Assembly: GCA_017415945.1 (NCBI GenBank) | Contig: JAFQDR010000195.1 | Coordinates: 1 to 14,410, forward strand | DNA: 14,410 bases | Source of the DNA: Oscillospiraceae bacterium | GTDB taxonomy: Bacteria; Bacillota_A; Clostridia; Oscillospirales; Oscillospiraceae | Reading direction: 5' to 3' | Shown: piece by piece, positions 6,875 through 11,907 of the stretch | Numbering within the stretch: position 1 is the stretch's first letter | Layout of the letters: every line of letters starts with the position of its first letter | Position numbers and translations under genes: made by a program | The notes under the pieces: generated by a model | The model's database searches: none | What the model was told of the DNA's origin: nothing | Seen by the model: only the letters and a program-made list of their open reading frames with translations

Positions 6875-7114
6875 TCAGCGGTTCATGGTATCATTGAGCT
6901 GTTGGGCAATGCGGCGGCCCTCGCTTGTTTTCAGCACATCCATCAGGATCCCCCGCAAAGCCTCCCCGTCTCCCGACTGCATTGCCTTTTCAATGCGGCC
7001 CGTGTCCAGCTTTTGCAGCAGCTTCTGCCCGTCCTTGGATTCCGCAATGGCCCGCACCGCATCGGTCTTTCCGCTTGCCGCCAGCTTTCGTTCCATATCC
7101 GAAATATTTTTCAT
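6875..7114 (-). CDS. Small helical protein of unknown function (79 aa)
   Basis: Unrecognised, highly charged and predicted all-helical. The phrase ESKDGQKLLQKLD and, 35 residues later, KTSEGRRIAQQLN look like an internal repeat of the form (S)-x-(D/E)-G-x-x-(I/L)-x-x-(K/Q)-L, which suggests two copies of a short helical unit. No membrane segment, signal or cysteine. GGGGAGGA lies 7 bases before ATG 7114. First gene of the three-gene cluster. Its upstream region is shared with the divergent phosphodiesterase gene at 7194. Confidence 0.8.
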   Translation of the reverse strand: MKNISDMERKLAASGKTDAVRAIAESKDGQKLLQKLDTGRIEKAMQSGDGEALRGILMDVLKTSEGRRIAQQLNDTMNR

Positions 7115-7146
7115 GTGGAAATCCTCCCCAAAACAGGTTACAATGC

Positions 7147-7175
7147 ATTATATGATGAAGAAGTCAGATTCTCCA
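7147..7175 (-). promoter_or_regulatory. Possible promoter of the three-gene unknown cluster
   Basis: A perfect TATAAT is read on the minus strand at 7152-7147, about 32 bases before ATG 7114. At 17-base spacing the -35 hexamer is TGGAGA (7175-7170), a poor match, so only the -10 is convincing. Confidence 0.35.
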
Positions 7176-7193
7176 CAAGAAAGGACTGTCCCC

Positions 7194-7661
7194 ATGAGAA
7201 TTGCCGTATTTTCCGACACCCACCGCAATATCGACGGTGCTGTGGCCGCTGTCAAGCAATACCGCCCCGATTTGATCATCCATTTGGGTGACCACTATCG
7301 GGATGCCCAAAATCTGCACATGGAGTTCCCCCACATCCCCATGGAGTGCGTACCCGGGAACTGCGACTACGTCCCCGATGAGGATGTGGTCAAATGCATC
7401 GAGCCTATGGGGGTTCGCATCATGCTGACCCACGGGCACACCCATCGGGTGAAATATGAGACCATGCCCCTGCTGAACGCGGCCTTCTTCCAAGGTGCGG
7501 ATGTGGTGCTGTACGGACACACCCATATGCCCACCTATACCTTGGTGCAGGGGCTCCATGTGGTCAATCCCGGCTCCGCGGGACAGGGCAGACACCCCAC
7601 ATGGGCAAAAATCGAGATCGAAGACGGCAAAGTCAAGGACGTTCGGCTCATGGACATATAA
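7194..7661 (+). CDS. YfcE/MJ0936-family metallophosphodiesterase
   Basis: Calcineurin-like metallophosphoesterase of the small YfcE/MJ0936 type (155 residues), a cytoplasmic dimetal enzyme active on phosphodiesters; the true substrate of this family is mostly unknown. All metal-ligand motifs are present: FSDTH (D8, H10), LGDHYRD (D33), PGNCD (N56), LTHGHTH (H80, with H82) and YGHTHMP (H109, H111), followed by the usual NPGSAG. The start is set by the N-terminal MRIAVFSD strand and an AAGGAC site 7 bases upstream of ATG 7194; in-frame sequence further upstream has no family similarity. A perfect terminator overlaps the stop codon. It is divergent from the three-gene cluster and appears to be transcribed alone. 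Confidence 0.92.
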   Translation: MRIAVFSDTHRNIDGAVAAVKQYRPDLIIHLGDHYRDAQNLHMEFPHIPMECVPGNCDYVPDEDVVKCIEPMGVRIMLTHGHTHRVKYETMPLLNAAFFQGADVVLYGHTHMPTYTLVQGLHVVNPGSAGQGRHPTWAKIEIEDGKVKDVRLMDI

Positions 7662-7694
7662 AAAATCAGACTCCTTTTGGGGAGTCTGATTTTT
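7661..7694. terminator. Strong bidirectional terminator
   Basis: Perfect 14-bp inverted repeat (7661-7674/7681-7694) with a 6-base loop and A-run/T-run ends, so it can act in both directions. Rightward it ends the phosphodiesterase transcript. Leftward it would end transcripts coming from the gene at 8017-8583 through the modular repeat. Confidence 0.9.
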
Positions 7695-7724
7695 AGTGAA
7701 GAGCTAATAGTGAATAGTGAAAAG
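7695..7724. repeat. Degenerate AGTGAAT tract
   Basis: A short degenerate tandem of AGTGAA(T/A) units follows the terminator. Similar tracts occur at 9430-9460 and, inverted, at 11851-11876. Two of the three (7695 and 9430) precede the same 12-bp palindrome, so tract and palindrome may form one element. Confidence 0.5.
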
Positions 7725-7731
7725 CTGCGGT

Positions 7732-7759
7732 CAAATCCAATTCTTACGAATTGGATTTG
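7732..7759. repeat. CAAATCCAATTC palindrome, copy 1
   Basis: Perfect 12-bp stem CAAATCCAATTC/GAATTGGATTTG around TTAC. The same stem recurs at 9466-9492 with loop TGC, and in a decayed form at 7989-8016. Copies 1 and 3 bracket modular repeat copy 2. Confidence 0.8.
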
Positions 7760-7761
7760 TT

Positions 7762-7986
7762 CAGACTGTCAAAGAATGCTTCGCAGAATTTCGTCCGTAA
7801 GGACAAAACAAAGTAGAATTCATTTTTCGCGCCGGCATGTACGAAGCGAAAAATACAAATAGGGCTGCAAGTGTGGAATTTGTTCGCGTTCCGTGAACAA
7901 ATTATGCGCGCGGCAGACCTGCTTGCCCATCGCGTAAGCGGGGGCATCTCTGTCAAAATGCTCCGTAGGAGTATTTTGACAGACTC
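7762..7986. repeat. Modular hairpin-array repeat, copy 2 (short form, both ends visible)
   Basis: This 225-base copy shows both ends: CAGACTGTCAAA at the left and TTTGACAGACTC at the right, inverted matches at 10 of 12 positions. Modules A, B, C, F and G are present in the same order as copy 1; D and E (53 bases) are missing. Module C differs in sequence but still pairs (aatttgttc with gaacaaatt). Module A has one mismatch that breaks a pair. It fills the space between two convergent genes, on the 3' side of the minus-strand gene at 8017, and is bracketed by CAAATCC palindromes. No transposase and no clear target duplication are seen. Confidence 0.9.
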
Positions 7987-7988
7987 GT

Positions 7989-8016
7989 CAAATCCTATTC
8001 TTGCCAATCGGATTTG
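7989..8016. repeat. Decayed CAAATCC palindrome next to a stop codon
   Basis: Imperfect inverted repeat (CAAATCC ... GGATTTG, with an inner ATT/AAT) directly abutting the stop codon of the minus-strand gene at 8017. It resembles the perfect palindromes at 7732 and 9466. It could help end or stabilise the minus-strand transcript, but has no T-run. Confidence 0.6.
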
Positions 8017-8583
8017 TTATTGAATGGGAGGGGCGCCTTCGTCCTCGTAGGGCTCGTCGGGCTCGAACAGAACCCGCTTGAAGGTGATGTGCACATTATG
8101 GTCATCGGAAACATCCGAGAACACATAGGTATCCACATTCCGATACCGCTCGCCGTCAATGAGCATTTCCTCCACCATGTACCCCTCATTGGGGATCGCC
8201 TGCACGGTGATGGAGCCCCCCTCCACCACACTGCTGCTGCCGTAGGGAATGGCAGTGCCGCCTCTGGAGAAGGTCACGATGATATCATAGGTGGGCAGCT
8301 CTTCGTCCAGTATCACCTCGTCATCCGGCAGCAGCCCGGGGGCAATATCCTCGGGCTCAGGCGTAGGTGTAGGCGTGGGCGTAGGTGTGGGTGTTGCATT
8401 GGGGTCAGCGGTAGGCGCAGGTGCCAAGCCCTCTACGATGGGTGTGACCTCGGGGGCTTGGGCATAGCTGTCACGCCAAGGGAGAAAGCCCGTGCTGATG
8501 CCCGCAACCAAAAATAAAACGATCAGCAAAACCACTGTCCCCGCCGCAAGGCCTACGGTTCTGACCGATGATCTGTTATCCAT
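8017..8583 (-). CDS. Membrane-anchored extracytoplasmic protein with Pro-Thr linker
   Basis: A 188-residue protein with a short basic N-terminus, one membrane span (about residues 10-33), then a linker rich in Pro and Thr (about 55-78, six TP units in a row). A C-terminal beta-rich domain (about 100-175) contains GGSITVQAIPNEGYMVEEM and a later FSDVSDDHNVHITF. That pattern of an EGG...VTA.P..GY strand set is like the divergent InlB B-repeat domains on many Gram-positive surface proteins, so an extracellular role is likely; the ligand is unknown. The span is not followed by a cleavage site or lipobox, so a fixed anchor is more likely. AAAGGAAC lies 7 bases before ATG 8583, with a good promoter at 8617-8645. 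Confidence 0.82.
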   Translation of the reverse strand: MDNRSSVRTVGLAAGTVVLLIVLFLVAGISTGFLPWRDSYAQAPEVTPIVEGLAPAPTADPNATPTPTPTPTPTPEPEDIAPGLLPDDEVILDEELPTYDIIVTFSRGGTAIPYGSSSVVEGGSITVQAIPNEGYMVEEMLIDGERYRNVDTYVFSDVSDDHNVHITFKRVLFEPDEPYEDEGAPPIQ

Positions 8584-8616
8584 AGATAAGTTCCTTTCTT
8601 TCGGAATCGTCTTTGC

Positions 8617-8645
8617 ATTATATCGTATTTTACTGTATTTGACAA
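8617..8645 (-). promoter_or_regulatory. Promoter of the membrane-anchored protein gene
   Basis: Minus-strand TTGTCA (8645-8640), a 17-base spacer, and a perfect TATAAT (8622-8617), with ATG 8583 about 33 bases downstream. It diverges from the promoter at 8667-8695; the two -35 boxes are 21 bases apart. Confidence 0.8.
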
Positions 8646-8666
8646 TGCGCAGCCAAAAAAGTTTCA

Positions 8667-8695
8667 TTGCGCGTTCTCATTCCCCATGTTATAAT
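8667..8695 (+). promoter_or_regulatory. Promoter of the SDR oxidoreductase gene
   Basis: TTGCGC (8667-8672), a 17-base spacer, and a TG-extended perfect TATAAT (8690-8695). ATG 8722 lies 26 bases past the -10, so the leader is very short and mostly ribosome site. Confidence 0.75.
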
Positions 8696-8721
8696 GTTTT
8701 ATTCAAATTTTGGAGGAGCTT

Positions 8722-9429
8722 ATGAAGAAACGCGCATTGGTAACAGGATCTTCCCGAGGCATCGGTGCCGCCACCGCTCGTGCATTGGCGGCGGACGGCT
8801 GGGAAGTAAACATCAACTATTTTCAGTCCGAGGAACAGGCTCTGGCTCTGGGTAAGGAGCTGGGCGCGCGAGTATTCCGCTGCGACGTATCCGATCCCGC
8901 TCAGGTGCAGGCTATGTTCGACGAAATGGGTCCTGTGGAGCTGCTGGTGAATAACGCGGGCATTGCCCACGAGGGGCTTATCACCGACATCACCCACGAG
9001 GAATGGAACCGCATTTTCGCTGTAAACGTAGGGGGCGTGTTCAACTGCATCCGTGCCGCTCTGCCCCACATGATCCACGAGAAGCACGGCATCATCATCA
9101 ACACCACTTCCGTACTGATGAAGGCGGGAGGCTCCTGTGAGGCATCCTACACCGCCACAAAGGGTGCTATTGAGGGTCTCACCAAGTCCCTGGCAAGAGA
9201 GCTGGGCCCCAGCGGAATCCGTGTCAACGCTGTGGCTCCCGGTGTTATCGAAACCGATATGCTCAGCTGCTTCACCCGCGAGGAGCTGGACATGGTAGCC
9301 GAGGGTGCCGCACTGGGCCGCAACGGTCTGCCCGAGGATGTGGCAAAGGTCACCGCCATGCTGGCATCCGATGCCTGCGCGTTTATGACAGGGGCAATTG
9401 TGCCTGTGGATGGCGGCAATGTATTGTAA
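8722..9429 (+). CDS. FabG-like short-chain dehydrogenase/reductase
   Basis: Cytoplasmic NAD(P)-dependent oxidoreductase of the classical SDR family, 235 residues. The cofactor motif TGSSRGIG (8-15), NNAG (77-80), and the catalytic set N102, S130, Y143, K147 (YTATK) are all present, as is the late PGVIETDM loop. The Arg of the SSRGIG turn favours NADPH. It resembles 3-oxoacyl-ACP reductase (FabG), but it is alone, not in a fatty-acid synthesis cluster, so another ketone or alcohol substrate is equally possible. GGAGGAG ends 3 bases before ATG 8722 and fixes the start. It has its own extended -10 promoter, divergent from the membrane-anchored protein gene. The nearest hairpin with a plus-strand T-run is at 9602-9636, so its 3' UTR may be about 200 bases and full of palindromes. 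Confidence 0.9.
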   Translation: MKKRALVTGSSRGIGAATARALAADGWEVNINYFQSEEQALALGKELGARVFRCDVSDPAQVQAMFDEMGPVELLVNNAGIAHEGLITDITHEEWNRIFAVNVGGVFNCIRAALPHMIHEKHGIIINTTSVLMKAGGSCEASYTATKGAIEGLTKSLARELGPSGIRVNAVAPGVIETDMLSCFTREELDMVAEGAALGRNGLPEDVAKVTAMLASDACAFMTGAIVPVDGGNVL

Positions 9430-9460
9430 GTGAATAGGTAAAAGTGAATAGTGAATAGTT
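9430..9460. repeat. Degenerate AGTGAAT tract
   Basis: Three or four degenerate AGTGAATAG units begin at the SDR stop codon. They match the tract at 7695-7724 and, like it, lead into the CAAATCC palindrome a few bases later. Confidence 0.5.
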
Positions 9461-9465
9461 GTGGT

Positions 9466-9492
9466 CAAATCCAATTCTGCGAATTGGATTTG
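9466..9492. repeat. CAAATCCAATTC palindrome, copy 2
   Basis: Perfect 12-bp stem (9466-9477/9481-9492) with a 3-base loop TGC. The arms are identical to those at 7732-7759. AT-rich with no T-run, so it is more a dispersed repeat than a terminator. Confidence 0.8.
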
Positions 9493-9508
9493 ATATTGGA
9501 AAATAATT

Positions 9509-9535
9509 AGAGCTGTTACATATTGCAACAGCTCT
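9509..9535 (-). terminator. Hairpin, likely minus-strand terminator of the dipeptidase operon
   Basis: Perfect 9-bp stem AGAGCTGTT/AACAGCTCT. On the minus strand it is followed by TAATTATTTT, a moderate T-rich tail; on the plus strand there is none. The stem is nearly the same as the one at 9602-9626. Confidence 0.55.
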
Positions 9536-9558
9536 AAGTGTAGACAAACTGCTTTTCA

Positions 9559-9580
9559 GGCTCCCCTATGTAGGGGAGCC
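9559..9580. repeat. Perfect 22-base palindrome
   Basis: GGCTCCCCTA/TAGGGGAGCC around a 2-base centre. It is GC-rich, set between two near-identical hairpins at 9509 and 9602, and has no T-run. A 2-base loop is too tight for a normal RNA hairpin, so it may act as DNA or as a repeat remnant. Confidence 0.75.
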
Positions 9581-9601
9581 TATCCGCTTTATCTGCAATC
9601 T

Positions 9602-9636
9602 GAGCTGTTGTATATTGCAACAGCTCCTTTTTATTT
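9602..9636 (+). terminator. Plus-strand terminator of the SDR gene
   Basis: Stem GAGCTGTTG/CAACAGCTC (9602-9610/9618-9626) followed by a T-rich tail at 9628-9636. It lies about 170 bases after the SDR stop codon and its T-run overlaps the stop codon of the convergent dipeptidase gene. Confidence 0.75.
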
Positions 9637-10332
9637 TACATTCCATTCTACTGCTTCGTATTTCACCGTGTCGCTGTAATGCCACCATTCGTTCACATAG
9701 CCCGTGAAGCCGTGGGCCTCCATGGTCATTTCCAGCAGTCGGGCATTTTCTGCGGCAGCTTCCGATACGTCGCTGTAATCTCGGTCGGCGATGGCCGCGA
9801 ACTCGTCGAAGTCCGAGGGCATCTCCACCGCTTCCCCGCTCAAGGTCACCAGTGTCACGTCCACCGTATTCCCCCGACTGTGGGAGGAGTAGCCCGTATT
9901 GGGATTGGCAACGAAATTGGCATCGGGGACGATTTCCCACAGCTTAAACTGGGCCGCGGGAGGCCGATAGCCGTCCCAAATCAAAAGACCGTAGCCCATG
10001 TTGTTCAAATCTGCCTGTACCGCCATGAGCTTCTTTACGGTCCCCCAGCGCAGATAGGGCTCGGTAAAGTCGTAGATCACCTGTCCCGTAAAGTTCCGCT
10101 CCGTGGCATACCGCAGGTCCACGGCGATATTGGGAATGTAATCCCGCACCTTAACGGGCGTGCTGTCATCCGTAGGCTCGGGCAGCAGTGTAGGAGTAGG
10201 CATAGGTGTCGGTGTAGGAGTTGCCGTCACAATTGGCGTGGGTGTGACCGAAGGAGGTGCTTCCCCATGGGTGCAGCCCGTCAGCAACAGTACACACAGC
10301 AGCACAAGCAGTATGAAGATTTTATTTTTCAT
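9631..10332 (-). CDS. VanX-like D-alanyl-D-alanine dipeptidase lipoprotein (peptidase M15D)
   Basis: Predicted lipoprotein of 233 residues: basic start, hydrophobic core, lipobox LLTGC with the lipidated C20, then a Pro-Thr linker (28-54) and a zinc peptidase domain of the VanX/DdpX type. Family signatures are DLRYAT followed by NFTG, the GYRP turn with R123, SSHSRGNTVD with zinc ligands H151 and D158, and EWWHY with catalytic E215 and zinc ligand H218. The family cleaves D-Ala-D-Ala or related dipeptides. Being outside the membrane it would act on wall-derived peptides, unlike the cytoplasmic VanX of vancomycin resistance, and no vanH, ligase or vanRS genes are nearby. AAAGGAAC lies 8 bases before ATG 10332. 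The DUF5131 gene ends 14 bases upstream, so it is probably the last gene of that operon. Confidence 0.9.
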   Translation of the reverse strand: MKNKIFILLVLLCVLLLTGCTHGEAPPSVTPTPIVTATPTPTPMPTPTLLPEPTDDSTPVKVRDYIPNIAVDLRYATERNFTGQVIYDFTEPYLRWGTVKKLMAVQADLNNMGYGLLIWDGYRPPAAQFKLWEIVPDANFVANPNTGYSSHSRGNTVDVTLVTLSGEAVEMPSDFDEFAAIADRDYSDVSEAAAENARLLEMTMEAHGFTGYVNEWWHYSDTVKYEAVEWNVK

Positions 10333-10346
10333 AGCCCGTTCCTTTC

Positions 10347-11060
10347 TCAATTGCTTCTGTAATCGATATTTGCCTTCCTCGCCTGACTGCACAAGTCCTT
10401 TTTCTGCAGTCGATACCGTTTTCCGTCCTTTATAAAATGCGTTCCGCACTGTCGAAACTCGAAGCTCACATTTTGTCGGATGCATTGTTCACGGATATCC
10501 AGCACCCAGTCATAATCCAAGGGTCTGGCATGGGCATCGGACTCTCCGCCCACCACCACAAGCTCCACACCATCCAGATAGGGCTCCAAGCGAACCGCCT
10601 CCAGCAGGGGCTGGGCGGTGATGCACCTGTGCTTGATAGGCAGCTCACGGAATACAGAAAGCTTTCTGTCCGCATTTCTTTGGTTCTCCACGGTACAGCC
10701 AACCACCACATTGTCATAGCCCTCACCCCAGTCAGAGGGAATGCAGTCCATGAATCGTTCAATGCGTTTGGTGAGAAACAAAAATGTACAGTCTTGGCGC
10801 ATTTTTATCATTGCCCAGCACTCGTCCCGCCAAGCATCCGCCTCCTCAATGAGGAAGTCCGTGGAAAAGCCCAGATACACCAAGCCGCTTTCCAGTTTAT
10901 AGCTGCCGTTTTTCTGCTTTTCGATAGGCTTATAGAAATCTTTTGTTTTGACGATGTCATTGGTGTTGATGTTCCGCTTGGCGTCTCCCTTATGAATATA
11001 GCAATGCAGACAGCCATCGCTGCATTTTTTGCAGCCACGCCACGGGTTCCACATAGCCAT
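10347..11060 (-). CDS. DUF5131 (phage Gp37/Gp68-like) cysteine-cluster protein
   Basis: A 237-residue protein of the DUF5131 family (PF07505), of unknown biochemical role. The N-terminus WNPWRGCKKCSDGCLHCY contains C10, C13, C17 and C20; the C-x6-C-x2-C-Y spacing is the family signature and resembles an iron-sulfur or radical-SAM cluster site. Downstream are FLFLTKRIERF, VVVGCTVENQ, VVVGGES and FEFRQCGTHFIKDG, consistent with a TIM-barrel-like fold. Although the family was named from phages, nothing phage-like surrounds it. GGAGGT lies 8 bases before ATG 11060; an ATG two codons later is less well placed. It sits 20 bases after the methyltransferase and 14 bases before the dipeptidase, all on the same strand. 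Confidence 0.88.
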   Translation of the reverse strand: MAMWNPWRGCKKCSDGCLHCYIHKGDAKRNINTNDIVKTKDFYKPIEKQKNGSYKLESGLVYLGFSTDFLIEEADAWRDECWAMIKMRQDCTFLFLTKRIERFMDCIPSDWGEGYDNVVVGCTVENQRNADRKLSVFRELPIKHRCITAQPLLEAVRLEPYLDGVELVVVGGESDAHARPLDYDWVLDIREQCIRQNVSFEFRQCGTHFIKDGKRYRLQKKDLCSQARKANIDYRSN

Positions 11061-11080
11061 TCACCAACACCTCCAAATAC

Positions 11081-11836
11081 TTATTTTCTCGCAACAACAA
11101 TGGGCTGATAGAAGTCCGTATCCTCGGGGAACAGCCACTTCACTTCTCTGCAGCCCTTTTCCATCAGCAGCTCAGTCAATTCCTCACGGCGAGTAGCTCT
11201 GTATTCACACTCAAACTTCCCGATTTGCAGGGTATCCTCATCCTCGATGATGTACTGTACCAATCGATAGCAGTCCCCTTCCCAGTGCCATGTCTGGAAA
11301 GACACCCGCTGACCCTTGTCCGTCTGATGGATGTAGGGAGGAGAATAGGCAGGCTTGCGCTTCAGCATTTCATCGTAATCGCGGATGCTTGCCACAAACA
11401 GGCCCCCATCCTTTACCCGACCGACAATACTGCCGATGGCAGCTTCCAAATCGCTGCTTGTGAGCATATGGGGCAGGGCATTATCCATAGCAATAACGAT
11501 GTCGAATTGTTCCGCAAACGCATCCTCCAGCGCACAGAAGTTCGCCTGTACCAGCGGGAGCGCCACACCGTTTTGTGCAGCACGCAGCTTCGCTTCCTCC
11601 AGCTCACCGATGCTCAGATCAGAACCCGTGACGGCATAGCCCATTGCCGCCAAACCGATGGCCTGTGTGCCGATGCCGCAGGCACAGTCCAAAATACGAG
11701 CGGTGGTATCAAATCCGCTGCTGCGGAACAGTCTGTCCAAAATCACGGCCTGCTCACGGGTAGTGGCCTGCCAGTCCGCAAACAGCTTATCGTAATGGGA
11801 TGCCATGTTGTCATAAAAGGTCTGCACGATACTCAT
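11081..11836 (-). CDS. Class I SAM-dependent methyltransferase
   Basis: Soluble 251-residue methyltransferase with a Rossmann fold. The N-terminal FYDNMASHYDKLF is typical of small-molecule methyltransferases. Motif I is DCACGIGTQAIGLA (50-63), followed by the acidic ribose-binding SDLS, then DIVIAMDNALPHM, which replaces the usual motif II. The C-terminal half is beta-rich (SFQTWHWEGDCYRLVQYI) and may form the substrate lid. It is closer in look to glycine/sarcosine-type N-methyltransferases than to RNA enzymes, but the substrate cannot be told. AGAGGAAAC lies 5 bases before ATG 11836, deciding it over an upstream in-frame ATG at 11854. First gene of an apparent three-gene operon; no clear promoter is seen upstream, only the ricT terminator and a GTGAA-rich tract. 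Confidence 0.88.
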   Translation of the reverse strand: MSIVQTFYDNMASHYDKLFADWQATTREQAVILDRLFRSSGFDTTARILDCACGIGTQAIGLAAMGYAVTGSDLSIGELEEAKLRAAQNGVALPLVQANFCALEDAFAEQFDIVIAMDNALPHMLTSSDLEAAIGSIVGRVKDGGLFVASIRDYDEMLKRKPAYSPPYIHQTDKGQRVSFQTWHWEGDCYRLVQYIIEDEDTLQIGKFECEYRATRREELTELLMEKGCREVKWLFPEDTDFYQPIVVARK

Positions 11837-11850
11837 ACAAGTTTCCTCTT

Positions 11851-11876
11851 TCACTTTTCACTCTTACTTATTCACT
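11851..11876 (-). repeat. Degenerate AGTGAAT tract (minus strand)
   Basis: Read on the minus strand, a degenerate run of AGTGAATAAG-, AGTGAAAAG-like units lies between the ricT terminator and the methyltransferase ribosome site. It is the third such tract here; it is not joined to a CAAATCC palindrome. Confidence 0.45.
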
Positions 11877-11877
11877 G

Positions 11878-11904
11878 AAAAAGGCCCGTTTTCACAGGCC
11901 TTTG
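11878..11904. terminator. Terminator of the holB-ricT operon
   Basis: Stem AAAGGCC/GGCCTTT with a loop of about 9 bases, starting 4 bases beyond the ricT stop and followed on the minus strand by a T-run. A T-rich stretch also follows on the plus strand, so it may work both ways. Confidence 0.75.
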
Positions 11905-11907
11905 TTT

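Noticed and set aside
7695..8016. CRISPR-like repeats
   Set aside because: The hairpins differ from one another and there are no equal repeats separated by unique spacers.
9631..10332. Vancomycin-resistance locus
   Set aside because: Only the VanX-like enzyme is present, and it is a lipoprotein; no VanH, D-Ala-D-Lac ligase or VanRS genes adjoin it.
10347..11060. Prophage remnant suggested by the Gp37/Gp68 family name
   Set aside because: No integrase, structural or lysis genes are nearby; the gene sits in a normal-looking operon and the family is common in chromosomes.
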